A stretch of 7,394 bases of DNA, taken from the NCBI GenBank assembly GCA_009840715.1, contig VXNE01000572.1, positions 1 to 7,394 of the forward strand. Direction: 5' to 3'. Below are positions 1 through 5,494 of the stretch, piece by piece. A model generated the notes under the pieces. The model saw only the letters and a list, made by a program, of their open reading frames with translations. It ran no database searches and had not been told where the DNA came from. Numbering within the stretch: position 1 is the stretch's first letter; the number at the start of each line of letters is the position of its first letter. Source of the DNA: Gammaproteobacteria bacterium (GTDB taxonomy: Bacteria; Pseudomonadota; Gammaproteobacteria; Pseudomonadales; Azotimanducaceae). Made by a program: the position numbers and the translations under genes.

Positions 1-44
1 AGATAGTTGAGAACGTTCTTCCTCGGACAAGCCCTCCCCTACGG
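1..44. other. Left-edge flank, no gene seen
   Basis: These bases lie downstream of the minus-strand DUF6884-like gene. The only structure I see is a 10-bp perfect palindrome, AGAACGTTCT at 10-19, which is too short and lacks a loop or T-run to be a convincing terminator. The short plus-strand open frame that starts here runs antisense to the gene and has no recognisable protein character. Confidence 0.5.
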
Positions 45-560
45 TCAGCCCAGGAGGTCACCCGAGGCCAGTTCGTCGGCGTCCCTCCTTCGCACGCGAC
101 GGTCCAGCCACGCCATCTGCTCGCCGATGCGCAGACCCGCCATCGGCACCTGCACGACCACGCTCCGAGCTTCCAGGGCGGGTTGCAGGAACTCGCGGTA
201 CCGCTCCCCCGCGAGGAGTTCGACCGTCGAGACATCCGGGAACTCGGCATGGAATGCGGCCAAAACACGGTCCGCCCAGGCCCGCCGCTCGGCGCGCGGC
301 AGGGCCTCCAGCATTCTGTCGTAGGGCCGCACCGGCCTTCCCGGATCCAGCAGTCCGTAGCGGGCCGAGAGGATGCGCCAGGGACGGTCGGTGCCTTCAA
401 CGTAAGCACGCGCCTTGCGGAACCACGCCGAGATGTAGAGATCCTTCGCAAGCGCCCGCGTTGCCCGCTTCTCCTTCACGCAGGAGACCAGGTACACGGT
501 CGCGCCACCGCCCCCCTCGTCATCTCCTCGCCCAGAGCGCGGTCCCGCCGCCACGTTCAC
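45..560 (-). CDS. DUF6884-like protein of unknown function
   Basis: This 171-residue protein is the last gene of a three-gene minus-strand cluster. The pattern I recognise as DUF6884 is YLVSCVKEK (residues 23-31), an ILSARYGLL block (63-71), RPYD (78-81), LAGERYREFL (116-125) and a C-terminal GLRIGEQMAWLD segment (142-153). No signal peptide or membrane segment is visible, so it should be cytosolic. The biochemical role of the family is not known to me. The chosen GTG start overlaps the TGA of the methyltransferase gene in a 4-nt GTGA, which implies translational coupling. The first 20 residues are Gly/Asp-rich and low in character, so a later GTG at 497 (150 residues, starting right at the conserved YLVSC block) is a real alternative. 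The open frame continues far upstream of 560, but that extension is out-of-frame methyltransferase sequence and not part of this gene. Confidence 0.72.
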   Translation of the reverse strand: MNVAAGPRSGRGDDEGGGGATVYLVSCVKEKRATRALAKDLYISAWFRKARAYVEGTDRPWRILSARYGLLDPGRPVRPYDRMLEALPRAERRAWADRVLAAFHAEFPDVSTVELLAGERYREFLQPALEARSVVVQVPMAGLRIGEQMAWLDRRVRRRDADELASGDLLG

Positions 561-1435
561 TCCACCCCGGCGACGGCCTTCTTGCGGAACCTGAGCGTCA
601 TGCGGTCGGACTCGCCGATCGCGCGGTAGCGGCGTTCGCACGCCTGCCGTTCCGGACCCCCCTCGGCCATCTCCCGACACGCCCGAAGCCCCGGCGGCAA
701 CGTCCATACGCCCGCCTCGTGATCGTGTGTGTCCAGGGGGTTCGCGTTGACCTCCGACGACGCCTCGAGCGCCAGTCCCGCCGCCTCCGCCATCTCGATC
801 ACGAGCGCCTCGGCGACGTAGCCCTTCGCTTTCGTATCCTCCGCAGTCCAGCCCGCCGGCGCCCGGTGGGTGACCAGTCCCAGCACGCCGCCCGGACGCA
901 GTGCGCGGGCCATGACGCGGAACATCTCGGGCGCGTAGTCGCCCCGGATCCAGTTGTGGACGTTGCGGAACGTCAGCACGAAGTCCACGGACCCGGGCGG
1001 TGCGATGGTCGTGCGCTCCGGCACGGAAAGCTCCGTCGTGACCACCGCGTCGTACAGCTCCGGCCGTGCCTCGAGCTCCTTGGCGAAGCGCTTCTGCGCG
1101 TTCTTGCGCCATTCGGGCGTACGGTCGGCGGTCATGGCGAAACCCGCCGCGTAGTAGACGCCCTCGTCGCGCAGCGCCGGCGCCAGGATCTCTGTCCACC
1201 AGCCGCCGCTCGGCCAGATTTCGACGACGCTCGAGTCGGGCGTCAGGCCGAAGAAGGCGAGGACTTCGACCGGATGCCGGTACTGGTCGCGGGCGCGCTT
1301 TGCGGGATCGCGGTGTTCGCCGGCGACGGCTGCCTCCAGCCAGTCCCGGCCCGGAACCTCCGGCTCGGAGGCATCCGCTGGAGCGGCAATCGCAACGGCA
1401 AGCAGGATCGAAAGCGAGATTGTCAGGAAGGTCAT
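557..1435 (-). CDS. Exported class I SAM-methyltransferase-like protein (COG4798 type)
   Basis: This is a 292-residue predicted methyltransferase. Residues 1-22 form a signal peptide (hydrophobic run at 4-18, then a PADA-like cleavage site), so the mature protein is probably periplasmic. The Rossmann part begins with a motif I equivalent, VVEIWPSGGWWTEIL (70-84), where E72 and the glycines would contact SAM. It is followed by DFVLTFRNVHNW (151-162), a family hallmark, and LRPGGVLGLVTHR (179-191). It ends with an ESDRMTLRFR segment (275-284) also typical of this family. Two C-terminal cysteines, C253 and C266, could form a disulfide, which fits export. Length is normal for the family. The ATG at 1435 is preceded by AGGAG seven bases upstream, which makes this start strong even though the frame is open much further upstream. 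The substrate is unknown, and an exported protein with a SAM fold raises the question of whether it is catalytic. Confidence 0.85.
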   Translation of the reverse strand: MTFLTISLSILLAVAIAAPADASEPEVPGRDWLEAAVAGEHRDPAKRARDQYRHPVEVLAFFGLTPDSSVVEIWPSGGWWTEILAPALRDEGVYYAAGFAMTADRTPEWRKNAQKRFAKELEARPELYDAVVTTELSVPERTTIAPPGSVDFVLTFRNVHNWIRGDYAPEMFRVMARALRPGGVLGLVTHRAPAGWTAEDTKAKGYVAEALVIEMAEAAGLALEASSEVNANPLDTHDHEAGVWTLPPGLRACREMAEGGPERQACERRYRAIGESDRMTLRFRKKAVAGVE

Positions 1436-1442
1436 GCGCAAA

Positions 1443-1447
1443 CTCCT
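1443..1447 (-). promoter_or_regulatory. Shine-Dalgarno AGGAG of the methyltransferase gene
   Basis: On the minus strand AGGAG sits seven bases before the ATG at 1435. It also touches the TGA stop (1449-1447) of the RHH-like gene, so ribosomes finishing that gene would be positioned on this site. This decides the methyltransferase start and supports one transcript for both genes. Confidence 0.8.
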
Positions 1448-1689
1448 CAGAACCCGCTGTCCTCTTCCTTCAGACGGCGAATCTCGCTGTCCGCATCGTG
1501 GCCCTCGAACAGTTCGAACAGCCTCTCGAGCGTGCGGACGCGTTTCGCGCGCGCGGACGCGTCGGAGGTCGAGCAGTCGTACCGCAGGGCCAACTCCCGG
1601 GCGGCGGTCCGTGTCTCGTCGTCGAGCAACAGCGTCGTTCGGTGGGCCACGGGATCTTCGGGCAGTGACGGTATCGGATGTGGCGCCAT
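1447..1689 (-). CDS. Small ribbon-helix-helix (CopG/VapB-like) protein, possibly shortened
   Basis: This is an 80-residue protein from the ATG at 1689. In-frame GTG codons at 1704 (85 residues) and 1650 (67 residues) are alternatives, and none has a good ribosome site. The segment HRTTLLLDDETRTAARELA is a typical ribbon-helix-helix opening: a short beta strand followed by helix 1. It is followed by the turn DCSTSDA, where RHH proteins usually continue with a second DNA-binding helix. Here the sequence goes almost directly to an acidic C-terminal tail, LERLFELFEGHD then EIRRLKEEDSGF, of a kind I associate with antitoxin-like RHH proteins. About 20 residues therefore seem to be missing, by comparison with the fold and from memory of relatives. 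No PIN or other toxin gene follows, and the next gene is the methyltransferase. It may be an orphan antitoxin-like regulator or a decaying remnant. If the minus-strand TACAAT at 1693-1688 is its -10, the GTG at 1650 would be the start. Confidence 0.6.
   Translation of the reverse strand: MAPHPIPSLPEDPVAHRTTLLLDDETRTAARELALRYDCSTSDASARAKRVRTLERLFELFEGHDADSEIRRLKEEDSGF
1534..1562. repeat. 10-bp direct repeat inside the RHH-like gene
   Basis: GCGGACGCGT occurs at 1534-1543 and again at 1553-1562, a 19-nt period that is not a multiple of three. It lies exactly where the second helix of the RHH fold would be expected to be encoded. It could be a scar of slippage or recombination, or a chance result of high GC. 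Confidence 0.55.
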
Positions 1690-1695
1690 TGTACC

Positions 1696-1709
1696 GTCGG
1701 ACACCCGAC
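1696..1709. promoter_or_regulatory. Inverted repeat GTCGG-ACAC-CCGAC, candidate operator
   Basis: A perfect 5-bp inverted repeat with a 4-nt spacer lies between the divergent RHH-like and dioxygenase genes. It overlaps the proposed -35 of the dioxygenase promoter (1698-1703). RHH proteins commonly bind short inverted repeats near their own genes, so this is a reasonable operator candidate, but no binding evidence exists in the sequence itself. Confidence 0.3.
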
Positions 1710-1726
1710 ACCATCTGTGTTATACC
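1698..1726 (+). promoter_or_regulatory. Candidate sigma70-type promoter with extended -10 for the first dioxygenase
   Basis: CGGACA (1698-1703, four of six matches to TTGACA) is followed after exactly 17 nt by TATACC (1721-1726), which carries the extended -10 dinucleotide TG at 1718-1719. The stretch is AT-richer than its surroundings. Transcription would start near 1733, about 28 nt before the TTG start codon of the dioxygenase gene. This favours the TTG at 1761 over in-frame GTG/TTG codons at 1680 and 1689, which would lie upstream of the promoter. Confidence 0.4.
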
Positions 1727-1760
1727 GACCGCCCCGCCCCAGCCAATCCCGGAAAAGCCC

Positions 1761-2663
1761 TTGGACATCAGCGAATACGGAGTCTCCCCCCACGCGGATC
1801 CCATCGTGCGCGAACTCGTGGAGCACGATCTCCTGATGCACGCCGTGGAACTTGTCACCTACGGCATGACCGTCGTGCCGCCGGAGAAGATGGGCGTCGA
1901 CGAAGGCTTCGTCGAGCGGCTGCGGGGCGCGCTCCTGCGCACCTGCGAGAAACGCAGCGGGGTGAAGATCACCGACCACACCACCGAAGAGCCGGACCAG
2001 CAGGACATGGGCGCGCGGACCTGGTACCTGCTGCACGAGGACGAGGCTTTCGCCGAGGCGGCGACCAACCCCCGTATGCTCGCGTTGGTGCGCTGGCTGT
2101 GCGGCCAGAGCGCCTGCCTGACGGCGCAGACCTGGATCATCAAGCCACCGACACAGAACCCGCGGACCAGCGTGGGCCTGCACAGTGACGCCCACGGCAT
2201 CCCGCCCGGGGGCGGGCACATCGCCCATCTCTGCAACGCGTCGTGGCTGTGCACCGACTACGCCGGCGCGGAGGACGGACCCACCGTGTTCGTGCCCGGC
2301 AGCCACCGCTACGGCCGCGCCACGCTGCCACACGAGGCGACCATGGGCATGGGCGACGACGCCCCGTTCCCGCTGGTCCCCGTCATCGGCAAGGCCGGCT
2401 CGCTGGCCATCTGGCACGGCGGCCTCTGGCACGGCTCCTCGCCGCGCACGAACAGCGGCCTGCGCCTCACCCTCGTGCAGGTGTTCATGCGCATGCACAT
2501 GCGGCCGCACCACCTGTGGGAGGACGTGCCGCCGGAGTACCTGGAGAAGTACCCGGAGCTCCAGCGCGTGCTGGGGGACCCCGGGTACCCGTTCAAGGAG
2601 AGCATCGACAACATGAAGGGCATCATGCAGTTCATGCAGACCGGGACGGACCCTTACGCCTGA
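1761..2663 (+). CDS. Phytanoyl-CoA dioxygenase (PhyH) family Fe(II)/2-oxoglutarate oxygenase, copy 1
   Basis: This 300-residue protein is predicted to be a cytosolic non-haem iron, 2-oxoglutarate-dependent hydroxylase. Fe ligands are H141 and D143 in GLHSDAHG and H224 in LWHGSSPR. The arginine R235 in SGLRLTL sits 11 residues after the distal histidine, the spacing I know for human PHYH (H264/R275), and should bind 2-oxoglutarate. The core barrel around residues 138-245 includes FVPGSHRYG (177-185). There is no signal peptide. The start is taken as TTG because the next gene encodes a paralogue beginning MDISEYGVSP, and the TTG aligns exactly with its ATG. No strong Shine-Dalgarno is present (only GGAAAA about 6 nt away), so translation may be weak. 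The paralogue is about 73% identical; copy 1 lacks a three-residue insert before the HxD motif and has one extra residue near 46-50. Substrate is unknown; PhyH relatives act on lipids, small metabolites and natural products, so a phytanoyl-CoA role should not be assumed. Confidence 0.85.
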   Translation: MDISEYGVSPHADPIVRELVEHDLLMHAVELVTYGMTVVPPEKMGVDEGFVERLRGALLRTCEKRSGVKITDHTTEEPDQQDMGARTWYLLHEDEAFAEAATNPRMLALVRWLCGQSACLTAQTWIIKPPTQNPRTSVGLHSDAHGIPPGGGHIAHLCNASWLCTDYAGAEDGPTVFVPGSHRYGRATLPHEATMGMGDDAPFPLVPVIGKAGSLAIWHGGLWHGSSPRTNSGLRLTLVQVFMRMHMRPHHLWEDVPPEYLEKYPELQRVLGDPGYPFKESIDNMKGIMQFMQTGTDPYA

Positions 2664-2736
2664 CCCCGGGCCCGCCCGCGCGGGGAAGCCGAGGCGCGGA
2701 TCGTCCCGCGTCGGGGGGTTGTGCCATGTCCGGCAC

Positions 2737-2757
2737 GGGCGGGGACGAGCCCCGCCC
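2737..2757. other. Perfect 8-bp GC hairpin between the two dioxygenase genes
   Basis: GGGCGGGG (2737-2744), loop ACGAG (2745-2749) and CCCCGCCC (2750-2757) form a perfect stem. It lies 73 nt after the first dioxygenase stop and 45 nt before the second start. No T-run follows, so it is not a canonical intrinsic terminator. It could protect the 3' end of the upstream transcript, weaken read-through, or simply reflect GC richness. The rest of the 2664-2802 gap holds a short GC palindrome after the stop (CCCGCGCGGG at 2675-2684) and no gene. Confidence 0.5.
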
Positions 2758-2769
2758 CTACATACATCA

Positions 2770-2778
2770 TGCTATGTT
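2770..2778 (+). promoter_or_regulatory. Possible extended -10 for the second dioxygenase
   Basis: TGC followed by TATGTT (four of six matches to TATAAT) forms an extended -10 in a short AT-richer patch just after the hairpin. No -35 match exists at 16-18 nt upstream, where the hairpin arm lies. If used, transcription would begin near 2785, leaving about 18 nt of leader that just includes the Shine-Dalgarno. The first paralogue also has an extended -10, which gives mild support. Confidence 0.22.
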
Positions 2779-2792
2779 GGGTACATGAACCC

Positions 2793-2797
2793 AGGAG
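2793..2797 (+). promoter_or_regulatory. Shine-Dalgarno AGGAG of the second dioxygenase
   Basis: AGGAG lies five bases before the ATG at 2803. It picks that ATG over the in-frame ATG at 2785, which would add six residues (MNPGVR) that have no counterpart in the paralogue. Confidence 0.7.
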
Positions 2798-2802
2798 TGC
2801 GT

Positions 2803-3711
2803 ATGGACATAAGCGAATACGGAGTTTCCCCCAACGCGGACCCGATCGTCCGGGACCTCGCGAAGTACGACCTCCTGAAGCACGCGGTGGAGCTGCAGGC
2901 CTACGGCATGACGGTCGTGCCTCCCGAGAAGATGGGCGACGCGACCTTCGGCGAGCGCCTGCGGGGAGCCATCCTGCGCACGTTCGAGAAGCGCAACGGC
3001 GTCGCGATCAACGACCACACGTCCGACGAGCCCGACCTGAAGACGATCAGCAAGAACTCCTGGTACCTGCTGCAGGAGGACGAGGCCTTCGTCGAGGCGG
3101 CGACCAACCCGCGCGCCCTCGCGCTCATCCGCTGGCTGTGCGGCCAGAGCGTGTGCCTGACGGGACAGAGCTGGATCATCAAGCCGCCCACGCAGGAGGA
3201 GGTGGACCCCTCCGCCAGCGTCGGCCTGCACAGCGACGCCCACGGCATCCCGCCCGGCGGCGGCCACATCGCCCACGCCTGCAACGCCTCCTGGCTGTGC
3301 ACGGACTACGAAGGCGCGGAGGACGGCCCAACCGTGTTCGTGCCCGGCAGCCACCACTACGGGCGGGCGACGCTGCCCCACGAGGCGGCGATGGGGCTCG
3401 GCGACGACTCGCCGTTCAAGGTCTTCCCCCTCATCGGCAAGGCCGGATCGCTGGCGCTGTGGCACGGCGCCACCTGGCACGGCACGACGCCGCGCACGAA
3501 GCCCGGCCTGCGGGTCACCCTCGTGCAGGTCTACATGCGCATGCACATGCGGCCGATCCACATGTGGGACGACGTCTCGCCGCAGCTCATGGAGAAGTAC
3601 CCGGAGCTCAAGCGCGTGCTCGGCGAGCACACCTACCCGTTCCGGGAAAACGTCGACCGACCCGAGACCGTCGCGCCGTTCATGGCCACGGGGACCGATC
3701 CGTACGCCTGA
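2803..3711 (+). CDS. Phytanoyl-CoA dioxygenase (PhyH) family Fe(II)/2-oxoglutarate oxygenase, copy 2
   Basis: This 302-residue protein is a tandem paralogue of the preceding gene. Iron ligands are H143 and D145 (GLHSDAHG) and H226 (TWHGTTPR); R237 (PGLRVTL) is the expected 2-oxoglutarate contact. All catalytic residues are intact, so neither copy looks dead. By hand alignment about 220 of 300 positions are identical to copy 1. The most conserved stretches are the MDISEYGVSP start, the RWLCGQS block (110-116), the HxD region with the following GIPPGGGHIAH, the FVPGSH loop and the MRMHMRP segment (245-251). The least conserved are residues 80-86, the insert EEVDPSA (132-138) just before the HxD motif, and 282-296 near the C-terminus. 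These differences could alter substrate choice. Unlike copy 1 it starts with ATG and has a good Shine-Dalgarno. Its stop is 15 nt from the stop of the convergent TetR gene. Substrate is unknown. Confidence 0.87.
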   Translation: MDISEYGVSPNADPIVRDLAKYDLLKHAVELQAYGMTVVPPEKMGDATFGERLRGAILRTFEKRNGVAINDHTSDEPDLKTISKNSWYLLQEDEAFVEAATNPRALALIRWLCGQSVCLTGQSWIIKPPTQEEVDPSASVGLHSDAHGIPPGGGHIAHACNASWLCTDYEGAEDGPTVFVPGSHHYGRATLPHEAAMGLGDDSPFKVFPLIGKAGSLALWHGATWHGTTPRTKPGLRVTLVQVYMRMHMRPIHMWDDVSPQLMEKYPELKRVLGEHTYPFRENVDRPETVAPFMATGTDPYA

Positions 3712-3714
3712 GGC

Positions 3715-3724
3715 CGGGCCCGGA
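3715..3724. other. GC palindrome between convergent stop codons
   Basis: CCGGGCCCGG is a perfect 10-bp palindrome filling most of the 15-nt gap between the second dioxygenase and the TetR gene. It has no loop and no T-run on either side, so I do not call it a terminator. Transcripts from both sides must overlap here unless they end inside the coding regions. Confidence 0.35.
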
Positions 3725-3726
3725 AC

Positions 3727-4329
3727 TCAGCGCGCGAAGGACTCCTGGACCTCGGCGATCAGGTCGAAGGTGCGCTTGTAGAGCGCCAGCATCGCTTCCT
3801 CGGACCTGGCCGTAGCGTCGTCCATCGAACGCAGGACGCTGGTCGCCCCCCACTGCAGCATGGCGGCCAGCAGCCGCGGCTCCGGATCGTTCGGCTCGCA
3901 ACCGAGCTCCCGGGCCAGGTGCTCGGAGAGCAGGTCCTCGTAGCGGTACGACGACAGCATGTGCACGCCGGCCCACTCGGGGTCGGTGAGTGAAACCAGC
4001 GCGTTCTTCACGCCGTCCTGATGGAGGCTGCGCAGGTTGGCCACGTCCATCCCGTAACGCACTTCCATGGTCGAAGCCTCCCGTTCGGAGTCTTCGAGCA
4101 ACGCCTTCTGCTCGAGGAACAGGGACTCCTCCAGGGCGGCGAACAACTCGCCCTTGTTGCTGAAGTGGCGGTAGAGGGTCTGCACGTGCAGCCCGGCGCG
4201 GTCCGCCACCGCCTCCAGGGTCGTGCCGCGGATGCCGTTGCTCGCGAGGAGGTCGGCGGCGGCGTCGATCAGCGCCTTGCGCGTGCGCTGCTTCTTCTCC
4301 GCCCGGGACGTGTAAGGCTTGCTCGTCAA
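3727..4329 (-). CDS. TetR/AcrR-family transcriptional regulator
   Basis: This 200-residue DNA-binding regulator has a TetR N-terminal domain at residues 12-60: RTRKALIDAAADLLASNGI leads into the helix-turn-helix TTLEAVADRAGLHVQTLYRHF (36-56), then SNKGELFAALE. Residues 70-200 form the helical ligand-binding and dimer half, which is too variable to indicate a ligand. The start is TTG at 4329, seven bases after the TGA of the acyl-CoA dehydrogenase gene. I see no better in-frame start, and the protein begins with a normal length of about 15 residues before the domain. A weak purine-rich GAAGCGGA just upstream may serve as the ribosome site. Its place directly behind the dehydrogenase suggests one transcript, with the regulator controlling that gene and perhaps itself. 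A fatty acyl-CoA or related compound as inducer is an inference from the neighbour only. Confidence 0.9.
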   Translation of the reverse strand: MTSKPYTSRAEKKQRTRKALIDAAADLLASNGIRGTTLEAVADRAGLHVQTLYRHFSNKGELFAALEESLFLEQKALLEDSEREASTMEVRYGMDVANLRSLHQDGVKNALVSLTDPEWAGVHMLSSYRYEDLLSEHLARELGCEPNDPEPRLLAAMLQWGATSVLRSMDDATARSEEAMLALYKRTFDLIAEVQESFAR

Positions 4330-4336
4330 GTCCGCT

Positions 4337-5494
4337 TCAGCCGTCTTCGTCGTCCATGGACCTGGCGATGATCTCCTTCATGATCTCTTCGGTGCCGCCG
4401 ACGATGCGGCCGAAGCGCGAATCACGATAGTGGTGCGCGACGGGAGTTTCAAGCATCAGCCCGGCGCCGCCATGGAGCTGCAGGCATTCGTCCACCACGC
4501 GATTGAAGGTGTTGCAGGCCCACCACTTGGCCTGCGCCGCCTCGTCCGCGCCGAGCTCTCCCTTGACGAGCGAGACCATGCAGTTGTCGACGAAGGCGCG
4601 CGTCACGTTCTGCCGCGTCCTGCACTCCGCGAGCTTGAAGCGCGTGTTCTGGAAGTCCATCACGCGCTGGCCGAACGCCCGGCGCTGCTTGACGTAGGCC
4701 AGGGTCTCGGCGATCACCGACTCCATGCTGGCGTCGGCGAGCACCGCGAGCATCAGCCGCTCCCAGGGCAGTTGCGACATGAGCTGCACGAAGCCCCTGC
4801 CCTCCTCCTCCCCGAGCAGGTTCCATGCGGGCACGCGCACGTCGTCGAAGAAGAGCTCGGAGGTGTCGGCGCCGTCGAGCCCCACCTTCCTCAGGTTGCG
4901 GCCGCGCGTGAAACCCTCCGCCGCGTCGGCCTCGACCACCACCAGGCTGACGCCGCGGGCGCCCTGGGCCGGATCCGTCTTGCACACCACCACGATGAGG
5001 TCCGCCGTCTGTCCGTTGGTGATGTAGAGCTTCGATCCGTTGATCACGTATTCGTCACCGGAGCGTACCGCCCGGGTCTTGATGGCCTGCAGGTCGGACC
5101 CGGTGTCGGGCTCCGTCATGGCGATGGCGGCGACGAGGTCCCCGCTGACCATGCCGGGGATCCACCTCTGCCGCTGGGCTTCGGTCGCGTACGACAGCAT
5201 GTAGTGCAGGACGATGTTGTGCGCGCTCCAGCCCCAGTTCGCGTCGCCCGCACGCGTCTGGCCCATGCCGACGATCGCGTCGAACGAGACGTCGCCGCCG
5301 GCGCCTCCGAGTGCCTCCGGCGCGGCCGGTCCGAGCAGTCCCGCCGCCCCCGCCTTGCGCCAGAAGTCCCGGTCCACCATGCCCGCCTCCCGCCAGGCAT
5401 CGATGTGGGGCGTGAGTTCGGCCTCGAAGAACCTGGCCGCCGAGTCGGCGAACAGGTGGTGTTCTTCGGTCATCCAGGGTCGGGGAGGAAGCAT
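4337..5494 (-). CDS. Acyl-CoA dehydrogenase, long-chain/isovaleryl-type active site
   Basis: This 385-residue flavoprotein is of full length for the family. It should oxidise an acyl-CoA thioester to the 2-enoyl-CoA, passing electrons from FAD to ETF in the cytosol. Visible are the N-terminal helical domain (WMTEEH onward), the middle beta domain with AMTEPDTGSDL (125-135) and KLYITNG (155-161), and the C-terminal helical domain with RRAFGQ (271-276), QLHGGAG (339-345) and IVGGTEEIMKEIIAR (364-378). At the usual medium-chain base position the motif is GGT (366-368) rather than EGT, so that glutamate is absent. E245 in QLPWERLMLA sits where long-chain and isovaleryl-CoA dehydrogenases carry their base, so the enzyme should be active. 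Exact chain length cannot be read. ATG at 5494 keeps the usual Trp before MTEEH; an in-frame ATG at 5473 is possible. No strong Shine-Dalgarno precedes either. The TetR gene follows 7 nt after the stop. Confidence 0.92.
   Translation of the reverse strand: MLPPRPWMTEEHHLFADSAARFFEAELTPHIDAWREAGMVDRDFWRKAGAAGLLGPAAPEALGGAGGDVSFDAIVGMGQTRAGDANWGWSAHNIVLHYMLSYATEAQRQRWIPGMVSGDLVAAIAMTEPDTGSDLQAIKTRAVRSGDEYVINGSKLYITNGQTADLIVVVCKTDPAQGARGVSLVVVEADAAEGFTRGRNLRKVGLDGADTSELFFDDVRVPAWNLLGEEEGRGFVQLMSQLPWERLMLAVLADASMESVIAETLAYVKQRRAFGQRVMDFQNTRFKLAECRTRQNVTRAFVDNCMVSLVKGELGADEAAQAKWWACNTFNRVVDECLQLHGGAGLMLETPVAHHYRDSRFGRIVGGTEEIMKEIIARSMDDEDG

Noticed and set aside
10..19. AGAACGTTCT palindrome, considered as an SOS/LexA-type box or terminator
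   Set aside because: LexA boxes of the GAAC/GTTC kind need a spacer between half-sites, and here the halves abut. There is no stem-loop with T-run for a terminator.
1447..1704. A toxin-antitoxin operon led by the RHH-like gene
   Set aside because: No toxin family (PIN, RelE, MazF or similar) is seen next to it on either strand. The downstream genes are a methyltransferase-like and a DUF6884-like protein.
254..2188. 644-residue plus-strand open frame across the left minus-strand cluster and into the first dioxygenase
   Set aside because: It has low-complexity Arg/Pro/Ala composition and runs antisense to three recognisable genes before entering the wrong frame of the dioxygenase. There is no domain character.
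1470..2513. Long minus-strand open frame antisense to the first dioxygenase
   Set aside because: It is rich in Arg, Ala, Gly and His with no domain pattern, as expected for the reverse of a high-GC gene. The plus strand carries a complete enzyme with catalytic motifs and a close paralogue.
2785..2802. ATG at 2785 as start of the second dioxygenase
   Set aside because: It would add six residues with no match in the paralogue, and the AGGAG at 2793-2797 would then lie inside the coding region instead of serving the ATG at 2803.
2767..3630. Long minus-strand open frame antisense to the second dioxygenase
   Set aside because: It is the same kind of shadow frame as under copy 1. Its existence under both copies follows from their DNA similarity and GC-rich third positions, not from a conserved overlapping gene.
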